Assembly (NCBI RefSeq): GCF_007558815.1 | Contig: NZ_VLTJ01000044.1 | Coordinates: 62,001 to 126,000, forward strand | Direction: 5' to 3' | DNA length: 64,000 bases | From: Verticiella sediminum | GTDB lineage: Bacteria > Pseudomonadota > Gammaproteobacteria > Burkholderiales > Burkholderiaceae_B | Part shown: positions 56,584-64,000 of the stretch, piece after piece | How positions within the stretch are numbered: position 1 is the first letter of the stretch | Layout of the letters: each line of letters starts with the position of its first letter | The notes under the pieces: model-generated | Databases searched by the model: none | Told to the model about the DNA's origin: nothing | What the model saw: only the letters and a program-made list of their open reading frames with translations | Program-made: the position numbers and the translations under genes

Positions 56584-57351
56584 ATGTCCACCCTGCCATC
56601 GCGCGCCCGCCGCCGCATCCTGGCCGCCTGTACCCTCGCCGCCGCCACTGTGTTGTGCGGTTCCGCGCTGGCCGCGCCCGCTGCGGATTGGCCGACCCGG
56701 CCGGTCACGCTGATCGTCCCTTTCACGGCGGGCGGTCCGACCGACATCCAGATGCGCGCCCTGGCCAACGCGGCGAGCCGCATCACGGGGCAACCCTGGA
56801 TCGTCAACAACCAGCCCAGCGTGAGCGGCACACTCGGCCCGGCCTCGATGGCGCACACCGCGCAACCGGACGGCCACACGCTCGCGCTGATCACGCCCTC
56901 GGTGTTCCGGCTGCCGCATCTGCAGAAGGTGAGCTACGACGCACTCGGCGACTTCACCTACCTCGCCGGCCTCACGGCGTACACACAGACGCTGACGGTC
57001 GCCCAGGACAGCCGCTGGCCATCCCTGCAGGCGTTCGTCGACGACGCCCAGGCCAACCCCGGCAAGCTCACCGTGGCCGCCGTGGGCACGGGCTCGCTGG
57101 GGCACATCTCCGTGTCGCGCCTGCAGCGCCAGCTCGGCGTGCAGGTGAACTCTGTGCCGTACAAAGGTGGCTCCGAGACCCTCGCCGCCGTGCTGGGCGA
57201 GGCCGCGCGCGATCCGAACGACCTGCGCGCGCTGGAGAACGAATCCATGCCCGACCGCTTTCTCGCCGCAGCGGACTACCAGCGCTATGCGCGGCAGCAG
57301 TTCGAAGCCGATCGCATCGCGGTGAAGGATCTGGGCCTCGCCCTGGACTGA
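56584..57351 (+). pseudogene. Bug receptor with internal in-frame deletion
   Basis: 255 residues instead of about 320. The signal peptide and N-lobe are normal (DWPTRPVTLIVPFTAGGPTDIQMRALANAASRITGQPWIVNNQPSVSGTLG), as is the pocket loop NSVPYKGGSETLAAVLGE. Near residue 204 it jumps directly to AARDPNDLRALENE, which resembles the extreme C-terminus of the family. About 65-70 residues of the second lobe are missing with the frame retained. The remaining protein is unlikely to close on a ligand. It might still be expressed, since GAGGAG precedes its start and the aldolase begins 15 bases later. Confidence 0.7.
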
Positions 57352-57365
57352 AACGGAGCCGCGCC

Positions 57366-58142
57366 ATGCAAATCCCGACCGACATCGAACGTCCCGCCGT
57401 GACGCCCGGCGGAATCTCGCCCGCCGAGCGCGCCATGCGCGAGGATCTGGCCGCGCTCTACCGCGCCGTGCACCGCTACGGCATGACCGACCTGATCTAC
57501 AACCACATCACGGCGCGGGTGCCGGACGAACCCGAACACATCCTCATCAACCCCTACGGCCTGCTGTACCAGGAAGTCTGCGCTTCCTGCCTGTACAAGA
57601 TCAGCCTGGATGGCGAGGTGCGCTACAAGCCGGACGACGGCTACACGCTGAACCCCGCGGCCTATGTGATCCATACCGCCGTGCACAAGGCCCGCCACGA
57701 CGCCGTCTGCGTGCTGCATGTCCACACGCGGGCGAGCACCGCCGTCTCCGCGATGACCTGCGGCCTGCTTCCCATCTCGCAGCAGGCCGCGCTCTTTCAT
57801 GGACGCATCGGCTACCACGACTTCACCGGCCCCGAGGTCACCCTGGCCCAGCAGGAAGGCCTGGTCGCCGATCTCGGCGCACACAACGTCGTCCTGCTGC
57901 GCAACCACGGCGTGCTCCTGTGCGCACACACGATCGCCGAAGCCTTCTTCAACCTGTACTGGTTCGAATCCGCCTGCAAAGTGCAGGTGGACGCCATGGC
58001 CGCCGGCTCGCTGGTGCAGTTCGACGACGCCGCGCTCCAGGCCACCCGCGACGCCTTCGCCCGCGTGCCCATCCGCGGCGAACGCGAATGGAAGGCCGTG
58101 CGGCGTGACCTGGACCGCACAGCGCCCGACTACCGCGACTGA
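57366..58142 (+). CDS. Class II aldolase/adducin family protein
   Basis: 258 residues with the zinc-binding class II aldolase pattern: GMTDLIYNHITARVP, NPYGLLYQEVCASCLYKI, VCVLHVHTRASTAVSAM (two His) and LLRNHGVLLCAHTIAEAFFNLYWFE (third His). Members cleave or decarboxylate sugar- or acid-phosphates, and many in Burkholderiales act on unknown acids. It follows the truncated Bug gene and precedes the TauD-like gene, likely one transcript. Confidence 0.9.
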   Translation: MQIPTDIERPAVTPGGISPAERAMREDLAALYRAVHRYGMTDLIYNHITARVPDEPEHILINPYGLLYQEVCASCLYKISLDGEVRYKPDDGYTLNPAAYVIHTAVHKARHDAVCVLHVHTRASTAVSAMTCGLLPISQQAALFHGRIGYHDFTGPEVTLAQQEGLVADLGAHNVVLLRNHGVLLCAHTIAEAFFNLYWFESACKVQVDAMAAGSLVQFDDAALQATRDAFARVPIRGEREWKAVRRDLDRTAPDYRD

Positions 58143-58180
58143 CCCGCCGCCTTTCTCGTCAGACTTTCCGGAGACTTTGC

Positions 58181-59254
58181 ATGAGCGCCGTTCTCGATGC
58201 CCCTGCGCGCGACAGCACCCCCGTGCTGCCCGCCGATGTCCAGTACCCGCTGGAGCCGGCCGCCCTCGGCCTGGATTCCCGGGTGCGCTGCTACGAACTG
58301 CGGCCCGGCCGGGCGCCGCTGTTCATCGAACGCGTCGACCCGCGCCTGGCCAATGCCGAGGACTTTCACGCCTGGCTCGCGGCCACGCGGCCCACCATCG
58401 ACCGGCTCATCGTGGACCACGGCGGCATCGTGCTGCGCGGCTTCCCCGTGCGCGACACGCCGGACTTCGTCCGGCTGACCGGGGAATTTCCGCAGTTCCA
58501 ATCCGGCTACGCCGGCGGACGCGCACCGCGCTCGGCCATCAAGGGCCACGTCATGGAATCGACCCGGCTGGCTCCCAGCGTGCACCTCATCCTGCACTCC
58601 GAAATGGCCTACGTCCGCGACTACCCCCGCCGGATCGCCTTCTATTCACGCGTGACCGCGCCCGTGGGCGGTGAAACCACCATCGGCGACATGCGCGACC
58701 TCGTGGCCGCCATGCCCGCCGCCCTGGTCGAAAAACTGCAGCGCCACGGTACCCGCATGGCCTCGAACTATGGCCCGCGCGCCGTCAGCATGGACGCCAC
58801 CTACGCCCACATGGACCTGCGCGGCTGGAACCAGGCCTTCTATACCGAAGACCCCGCCGAGGTCGAACGCATCTGCGCCGCCAAGGGCCTGGAGCCGATC
58901 TGGAACGCGGACGGCAGCCTCACCGTGCTCACCCCGCTGGAACCGCTGGTCGAACACCCCATCACCGGGCAGCGCCTCTTTCGCTCCGTGATCCATGTCC
59001 CGCCGCAAGCCGAGAACGCCGAACTCACCCGCGAGCTCCGCTCGCGCCAGCAATATCCCACCGGCGCCACCCTGGGCAACGGCGAGCCGCTGAGCGAGGA
59101 CGAACTGCAGACGCTGCGCACGCTCTGCCGCGAGCGCGGCGCCGCCTGGCCCTGGCAGGACGGCGATGTGATGATCCTGGACAACCTGCAGGTATGGCAC
59201 GGACGCAACCCGTATGAAGGAGCACGGGAGGTGCAGGTGGCGTTGCTCGATTGA
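58181..59254 (+). CDS. TauD/TfdA-family dioxygenase, SyrP-like
   Basis: 357 residues. The double-stranded beta-helix carries H139-S-E141 (HLILHSEMAYVRDYP) and the distal H340 (DNLQVWHGRNPYEG), an HxE...H iron triad of the SyrP-like subgroup rather than HxD. VLRGFPV and GGETTIGDMRDLV are family segments. Such enzymes hydroxylate or oxidatively cleave small carboxylates or amines with 2-oxoglutarate and O2. It is 39 bases downstream of the aldolase and convergent with the Bug gene at 59.4 kb. Confidence 0.9.
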   Translation: MSAVLDAPARDSTPVLPADVQYPLEPAALGLDSRVRCYELRPGRAPLFIERVDPRLANAEDFHAWLAATRPTIDRLIVDHGGIVLRGFPVRDTPDFVRLTGEFPQFQSGYAGGRAPRSAIKGHVMESTRLAPSVHLILHSEMAYVRDYPRRIAFYSRVTAPVGGETTIGDMRDLVAAMPAALVEKLQRHGTRMASNYGPRAVSMDATYAHMDLRGWNQAFYTEDPAEVERICAAKGLEPIWNADGSLTVLTPLEPLVEHPITGQRLFRSVIHVPPQAENAELTRELRSRQQYPTGATLGNGEPLSEDELQTLRTLCRERGAAWPWQDGDVMILDNLQVWHGRNPYEGAREVQVALLD

Positions 59255-59388
59255 GGAGGGAACACGATCGGCGAGCCGGTGGCGCAAAGCGGGAGCCGGC
59301 GCGCCCGCGGCCACCCCCTCAGGGCCGGGTGAACACCGCATCGAGGCTGGCGGCCGAAACGCGCAGGCCATCGAGCAGGACATTGCGC

Positions 59389-60360
59389 TCACTCGACAGT
59401 CACCCTGGCGTCACGAATGATCCGCGCGAAACTGTCGACTTCCTGCCGGAAGAACTTGTCGAACGTCGGCTGGTCCCGATATTCGACTCTTGCACCGGTG
59501 CTTTCGAGCCTGTCGACCAGTTCGGGATCGGACATGATGCGGCCCACGGCGGCGGAGAGTTTCTCCACCACCGGCGCCGGTGTACCGGCCGGCGCGAACA
59601 AGGCGATCCAGGAACTCATCACGAAATCCGGCCGTCCGAGCTCCGCGAGCGTGGGAACGTCGGGAAAGGGCGTCAGTCGCTTGGAGCCTGTCACGAACAG
59701 AGCGCGCACCTGTCCCGCCTTCACCGCCTGCGCTACGGAGGGCATGGCGACAAACGATGAGGGAATCGAACCGCCCAGCGTGTCCGCAAACGCCATGGAG
59801 TCGCCACGGTACGGCACGACCTGCATGTCGATGTCGAACTCCTGCTTCAAACGCTCGCCGGCAACGTGGGTGATCGAGCCTCGCCCCGAAACACCGTAGC
59901 TATAGCGTCCGTTCTCGCCGTTGACCATCTGCACGAATTCGTCGAAGTTGGTCGCCGGCGACTTGTTGTTGACGATCAGGACCAGATCGTTGGCGATCGC
60001 CTGCGCCACGGGCACGAAGTCGTGCAACGGGTCGTAGGGCAGCTTGCCGAAGTTCTGCGGAATCGCCATGGCACCCGACGTCGCCACCATCAAGGTGTAG
60101 CCATCGGCGGGCGATGACTTCAGGAACTGGGCGGCCAGCACGCCCGCCGCACCCTGCCGGTTCTCGACGACGAAGGGTTGGCCCAGCTCCTTTTCCAGGC
60201 CGGCCGCAATGACACGGGCATGAACGTCCGCGGCACCGCCGGGTGCGTATCCGACGAGTACGCGAACCGCGCGATTCGGATAGTCCTCCTGTGCCTGCGC
60301 GCTGGCGATCACGCCGGTGCCGACCACAGCGACCAATACATGCCTGAGAATGCTTTTCAT
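59389..60360 (-). CDS. Bug-family tripartite tricarboxylate transporter receptor
   Basis: 323 residues. The signal peptide MKSILRHVLVAVVGTGVIASAQA is followed by EDYPNRAVRVLVGYAPGGAADVHARVIAAGLEKELGQPFVVENRQGAAGVLA and a variant pocket loop VVPYRGDSMAFADTLGGS. It is the last gene of the minus-strand catabolic unit that begins beyond the right edge and is the likely receptor for its substrate. Confidence 0.92.
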   Translation of the reverse strand: MKSILRHVLVAVVGTGVIASAQAQEDYPNRAVRVLVGYAPGGAADVHARVIAAGLEKELGQPFVVENRQGAAGVLAAQFLKSSPADGYTLMVATSGAMAIPQNFGKLPYDPLHDFVPVAQAIANDLVLIVNNKSPATNFDEFVQMVNGENGRYSYGVSGRGSITHVAGERLKQEFDIDMQVVPYRGDSMAFADTLGGSIPSSFVAMPSVAQAVKAGQVRALFVTGSKRLTPFPDVPTLAELGRPDFVMSSWIALFAPAGTPAPVVEKLSAAVGRIMSDPELVDRLESTGARVEYRDQPTFDKFFRQEVDSFARIIRDARVTVE

Positions 60361-60515
60361 CGTTTGTCTCCCTATATCCTCACTGGGTGGGGCCATGCCG
60401 GCTCCTTCTGTATCTGTCGACCGCTTCCGCCTGGACAGCAAACCGCCTCGCCACCAGACAAGCCCCTGCAGCGAGCAGAGTAGGTCTGCTCGCTCGAGCC
60501 TCTTGAAAGCGGTGC

Positions 60516-61436
60516 TCAGATCGTGAACAAGCCGAGCCCCGGCCGTGGCCAGTCGATCTCGACGAGCCGGCCGGCATACGACTGCGTGACATACGCCTTG
60601 CGCAGGCCTGCTCCGCCAAAACACAGGTTGGTGATGTGGGTGTCGCCCTCGACGGCCACGAACTCGGCCGTGCCGTCCGGCCTCACCGTCGTGATCCCGC
60701 CGCGGTCCAGCGTGCCGATGGCGACCGAGCCGTCGGCTTGCACCGCCAACGAGTCGAAGCGCTGATACACCGGGCTGGCATAGACCAGCCGGCTGCCGTG
60801 CGGCGAACTCGGCGACGCCGTGGCAGCGGCCTTCAGGCGCCCCGGGCCGGCCAGGTCCCACGCCCACAGGCGCGCGGTCTCGGTTTCAGCCACGTAAAGC
60901 GTCATACCGTCGGGCGAAAGGCCGATGCCGTTGGGCTTGTGGATCGGAAACACCATTTCCTCGATGTGCGAACCGTCGGTCCTCGCATAGCAGATGCTGC
61001 CGCGATCCCAATCCCGATGGCGCGTCTTGCCCGGATCGGTGAACCAGATACCTCCGGCGCCGTCGATGACCAAATCGTTCGGCCCACGGATGTTGCGCCC
61101 GTCGATCCTGTCATACAGGACTTCGGCCTTGCCGGTCTCGATGTCGACACGCTCGATACGGCCGGTGCGGTAATCGTCCGGGGTGCCGCTCGTCACCCAG
61201 CGGCCGTCCGCACGCTGCCGGAACGAGAACCCTCCGTTGTTGGCGACGTAGCAATAGCCGTCCGGGCCCATGGCTGCGCCGTTGGGCCCACCCCCCAGTT
61301 CGGCCACGACGACCTTGCGACCGTCGGGAAGAATCCGGGTCAGCGTCTTGCGCCGGATCTCGACCACCAGCAGGCTGCCGTCGCCCACCCAGACAGGCCC
61401 TTCCGGGAACCAGAGATCTTCAGCCACTACACGCAT
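60516..61436 (-). CDS. SMP-30/gluconolactonase-family lactonase
   Basis: 306 residues, six-bladed beta-propeller. The metal ligands of the family are visible in order: Glu in LWFPEGPVW, Asn in NIRGPNDLVIDG, Asn in PNGIGLSPDG and Asp in RFDSLAVQADG. It hydrolyses sugar or hydroxy-acid lactones. It lies between the HpcH-type aldolase and the Bug receptor, consistent with a hydroxy-acid catabolic route. Confidence 0.9.
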   Translation of the reverse strand: MRVVAEDLWFPEGPVWVGDGSLLVVEIRRKTLTRILPDGRKVVVAELGGGPNGAAMGPDGYCYVANNGGFSFRQRADGRWVTSGTPDDYRTGRIERVDIETGKAEVLYDRIDGRNIRGPNDLVIDGAGGIWFTDPGKTRHRDWDRGSICYARTDGSHIEEMVFPIHKPNGIGLSPDGMTLYVAETETARLWAWDLAGPGRLKAAATASPSSPHGSRLVYASPVYQRFDSLAVQADGSVAIGTLDRGGITTVRPDGTAEFVAVEGDTHITNLCFGGAGLRKAYVTQSYAGRLVEIDWPRPGLGLFTI

Positions 61437-61483
61437 GTTTCCTCCTTGTATCGACAAAATGCGGGCACCGCCTGCGCCGCTGC

Positions 61484-62320
61484 TCATCGCTCGCTCGCCG
61501 CAGACGGCACATCGAGCGCACGCAGCATCTGCGCACGCCGCGTCGCTTCGCTCATCATGAACGCCCACTCATTGCCGCCGGTGAGAAAGCGCACGCCCAA
61601 CGCCAGCGTCGACTGCATGACATCGGGACTGTTCCCCAGCCCACCGCAGCCCGCATGGCGGCCGTGCCGCCGACACGCCTGCACGACCTGTGCGATGCAC
61701 TGCGCGATGCGTGCATCGCCGACCTGCCCGGGAATGCCCATCGCGTCGCACAGGTCCGAAGTGCCCACATGGAGAATATCGACCCCCGGCACGGCGGCGA
61801 TCTCGTCGGCCTGCCTGATCGCCTCGGGCGACTCCAGCATCACGATCACCGTGGTCGCCTCGTCCAGCAGCCTGCGCGCCGTCGCCGCCGGGTGCTTGCG
61901 GTAGCCCAGTTGGGGCCAGCTACTGGCCACCGAGCGCTCGCCATGCGGCGCGAACTTGGCCGCCCGGACCACCCGCCGAGCGTCGTCGGCCGACTCCACG
62001 TGCGGTGCCACGATGCCCATGGCCCCCGCATCCAGGATGCGATTGATGTAGTGCGCATCGTGCGTCGGCACCCGGACCAGCGGCGTGACCCCGATATGCT
62101 GCGCGAGCAGACAGATCTGCGCCGCGGCGGATTCGGGGATCACCGAATGTTCGAGGTCGACATTGATCGCGTCATAGCCTGCGGCATGCGCCGCGATGGC
62201 GATGTCGACGCTCTGCACTTGCTTGACGATGATGGACAGGCCCAGCCCGCCGGCACGCAGGCGGTCCATCAGGGGGTTGCCAAGCGCGCGCACCTCATCG
62301 GCCCGTGTAGCGTGTGTCAT
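61484..62320 (-). CDS. HpcH/HpaI-family aldolase
   Basis: 278 residues, metal-dependent class II pyruvate aldolase fold. Family segments are YDAINVDLEHSVI, TPLVRVPTHDAHYINRILDAGAMGIVAPHVESADDARRVVRAAKF, the metal-binding Glu in MLESPEAI and Asp in HVGTSDLCDAMG. It cleaves 4-hydroxy-2-oxo acids to pyruvate and an aldehyde. The start overlaps the stop of the dehydrogenase gene by 4 bases. Confidence 0.92.
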   Translation of the reverse strand: MTHATRADEVRALGNPLMDRLRAGGLGLSIIVKQVQSVDIAIAAHAAGYDAINVDLEHSVIPESAAAQICLLAQHIGVTPLVRVPTHDAHYINRILDAGAMGIVAPHVESADDARRVVRAAKFAPHGERSVASSWPQLGYRKHPAATARRLLDEATTVIVMLESPEAIRQADEIAAVPGVDILHVGTSDLCDAMGIPGQVGDARIAQCIAQVVQACRRHGRHAGCGGLGNSPDVMQSTLALGVRFLTGGNEWAFMMSEATRRAQMLRALDVPSAASER

Positions 62321-63318
62321 CGTGCCCTCCGGTCTTCCGAGACGATCACGTCCTGTGCGGGCAGCGGCTCGCCGGCCACCAGGCGCTCCAGGTTGCGCAG
62401 CACGTGGGCCGCTACGGGCGCCACATTGTCGAAGACACCACCGCCCGCATGCGGGGTGACGACCACCTGGTCGAAACCGAGCAAGGGGTTCGCCGCGTCC
62501 GGCGGCTCCGGGTCGAAGGCATCCAGGCCTGCGCCCAGCAGATGACCGCGCGCGAGCGCATCGGCCAACGCGGCCTCGTCGACCAGCTCGCCGCGCGCCG
62601 TGTTGATCAGCACGGCGCCCTTCTTCATGCGCCGCAGCGCCCGCTCGTCGATCAGGTGCCGGGTGCTGTCGTCGTAGGGCGCGTGCAGGCTGACGATGTC
62701 GCTGGCCGCCAGCAGTTCGGACAGTTCGACGCGGCGGGCGCCCAGGGATTGCTCGACATCGGCCGCGGCCGGATGGCGGTCGGCATACAGAATGGCAGCC
62801 GGCTCGAAGCCCGCGAGGCGGCGCGCCAGCTTTCGGCCGATGTTGCCGAAGCCCACCAGGCCGATGGTCTTGCCATGGATCTGGAAGCAGGTCTCCCGCA
62901 TCTCGGACTTGGGCCACTGCCCCGCCCTCATCTGCCGGTTCACGTAATAGAGCCGGCGATAGACCGCCAGCATCAGCGCAACGGCCAGTTCGGCCACAGG
63001 GCCGGCGTTCGAGCCTGCCGTGATGGCCACCGGGATACCGAGCCGGCGTGCCGCGGCGATGTCGATGCGGTCTACGCCGATGCCCCATTTCTGGACCGCC
63101 CGCACGCGCTCGGCAGCCGCCAGCATGTCACCGCTGAGCTGGGCCCAACCGGGCACCAGGAAATCCGCCGTCCGACACAGCGCCAACTGGTGCCGGTCAT
63201 CGTAGTTGAGCGCGAAGCGGACCTCGAACGGCGGCCGAAAGACCGAAAGGATGACGCGCTGGACGGCAGGCGCCAGCACGTCCATGAAGACGACGGTGTA
63301 GGTCGATGGCCGGTTCAT
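62317..63318 (-). CDS. D-isomer-specific 2-hydroxyacid dehydrogenase
   Basis: 333 residues. The NAD domain has GLVGFGNIGRKLARRL, the catalytic Arg is in NTARGELVDEAAL, Glu is in AFDPEPPD and His in TPHAGGGVFDN. GVDRIDIAAARRLGIPV and NAGPVAELAVALML are the hinge segments. It interconverts a 2-oxo acid and a D-2-hydroxy acid, compatible with feeding the aldolase next to it. Start and stop both overlap neighbours (ATGA). Confidence 0.94.
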   Translation of the reverse strand: MNRPSTYTVVFMDVLAPAVQRVILSVFRPPFEVRFALNYDDRHQLALCRTADFLVPGWAQLSGDMLAAAERVRAVQKWGIGVDRIDIAAARRLGIPVAITAGSNAGPVAELAVALMLAVYRRLYYVNRQMRAGQWPKSEMRETCFQIHGKTIGLVGFGNIGRKLARRLAGFEPAAILYADRHPAAADVEQSLGARRVELSELLAASDIVSLHAPYDDSTRHLIDERALRRMKKGAVLINTARGELVDEAALADALARGHLLGAGLDAFDPEPPDAANPLLGFDQVVVTPHAGGGVFDNVAPVAAHVLRNLERLVAGEPLPAQDVIVSEDRRAR

Positions 63319-63629
63319 TGCGCCCCCGGCAGTTCGATGGTCATCATCAGGGACGACAGCGACTTGCCATGCGCATCCTGCGCCAGCGAGCGAGTCACAC
63401 CACCGCCCAAGGCGCCGTGGATCACGAAATTCAGCGCCTGCAGCCGGGGCAGTTCGTACCGGATCACCGGCCCGCTCGCAATGTGCGAGAAAGCCCGCAT
63501 GACCACGGATTCGGTCAGATGTTCGCGCAGGATGCGCCAACCAGCGTCGTCGAAGGCGATGACGGAGATATTGGACGTATTGCCCTTGTCGCCCGCCCGT
63601 CCGTGGGCCAGGTCATTGACGCGGATCAT
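63315..63629 (-). CDS. AtuA C-terminal-domain-like small protein
   Basis: 104 residues beginning IRVNDLAHGRAGDKGNTSNISVIAFDD, the RSGDKG-type signature of the ferredoxin-fold domain usually fused to the C-terminus of AtuA/DUF1446 proteins. Here it is a separate gene beginning within the stop of the larger partner, so the two are a split version. A role in CoA-linked acid breakdown is suspected for the family but not shown by the sequence. Confidence 0.85.
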   Translation of the reverse strand: MIRVNDLAHGRAGDKGNTSNISVIAFDDAGWRILREHLTESVVMRAFSHIASGPVIRYELPRLQALNFVIHGALGGGVTRSLAQDAHGKSLSSLMMTIELPGAQ

Positions 63630-64000
63630 GTGCGGAACTCCCGGATCGTGACGCGCGGATCGACCTGGCCGCGCGGGATGAGGACCGACTGCACGGCGAG
63701 CACTTCCTTGACCGATGGGTCGGAGCCCCCGGCGCCGCCGGCGGGCCCGTTGACGTGCAGCGCGCGTGTCTCGAAGCCGACGGCTTCGGCCGCCTTGCGG
63801 TCCGTCGTGCGGGCGGCGATGCGCAGCCGGACTTCGTAGGGATCCTGGCCGCAGACGCGCCCGGCGTGCAGGCTGTCGATGCCGATCAGATCGACCCGTA
63901 CTTCGCTGTAGCGATGACCGGCGTCGGCCAGGCGCTGCTGCACGACACTGGCGGCGAGCTCGGCCCGCGCAACGGCGTCGATGCCGGCGTAGGAGATCTG
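63626..64000 (-). CDS. AtuA/DUF1446-family protein, C-terminal part (partial)
   Basis: The gene runs off the right edge; about 125 C-terminal residues are visible, from ISYAGIDAVARAELAAS through RYSEVRVDLIGIDSLH to RVTIREFRT. This matches the end of acyclic-terpene-utilisation AtuA/DUF1446 proteins. It overlaps the small partner gene by 4 bases. It is the furthest-upstream gene of the minus-strand unit seen here. Confidence 0.8.
   Translation of the reverse strand, partial: QISYAGIDAVARAELAASVVQQRLADAGHRYSEVRVDLIGIDSLHAGRVCGQDPYEVRLRIAARTTDRKAAEAVGFETRALHVNGPAGGAGGSDPSVKEVLAVQSVLIPRGQVDPRVTIREFRT

Overview
The window is about 64 kb of very GC-rich, gene-dense DNA from a betaproteobacterium, most likely an Alcaligenaceae-type member of the Burkholderiales (Bordetella, Achromobacter or Pigmentiphaga-like). 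This is inferred from content: seven Bug/TctC-family periplasmic receptors without TctAB partners, many LysR regulators, RluB with long basic tails, and several ABC-coupled catabolic operons. No phage, insertion sequence or CRISPR array was seen.

Layout. 1-8.7 kb is mostly housekeeping: the end of an AmiD-like amidase, tRNA-fMet with a strong promoter and terminator, a small membrane ORF behind an excellent sigma-54 motif, scpB-rluB, two small c-type cytochromes, a DUF1841 gene, aspartate kinase, tRNA-Ser(GCT) and a membrane diguanylate cyclase. 9.0-22.4 kb is a 12-gene plus-strand catabolic locus: amidohydrolase, three-subunit molybdenum hydroxylase, CoxG-like protein, DUF1116 protein, SDR dehydrogenase, 2OG-Fe(II)-type oxygenase and a complete Liv-type ABC importer. 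A MarR gene follows on the other strand. 23.4-28.7 kb is a self-contained peptide export locus: two tiny double-glycine-leader peptides, a terminator, an HlyD adaptor, a C39-peptidase ABC exporter and a TolC-type channel. The peptides look undescribed.

28.8-32.5 kb holds a PagL-like lipid A deacylase, a spermidine-synthase-like protein, and an NMT1-type binding protein paired with a second oxygenase. pckG (GTP-type PEP carboxykinase) follows. It is divergent from an ABC importer plus isochorismatase-family hydrolase, with a perfect 16-bp GntR-type palindrome in the shared intergenic region. 39-64 kb is a mosaic of small catabolic modules: Bug receptors with RraA-like, FAD oxidoreductase, dipeptidase, class II aldolase, TauD-like, SMP-30, HpcH/HpaI, 2-hydroxyacid dehydrogenase and AtuA-like genes, each near a LysR or IclR regulator. 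Embedded in it is a nitric-oxide defence pair, hmp and norR, divergent across a GG-N10-GC sigma-54 promoter and a candidate NorR site.

The genes suggest a soil or host-associated heterotroph specialised in scavenging small organic acids and possibly N-heterocycles. Gene functions come from protein motifs read by eye; substrates of the catabolic operons cannot be fixed from sequence alone.
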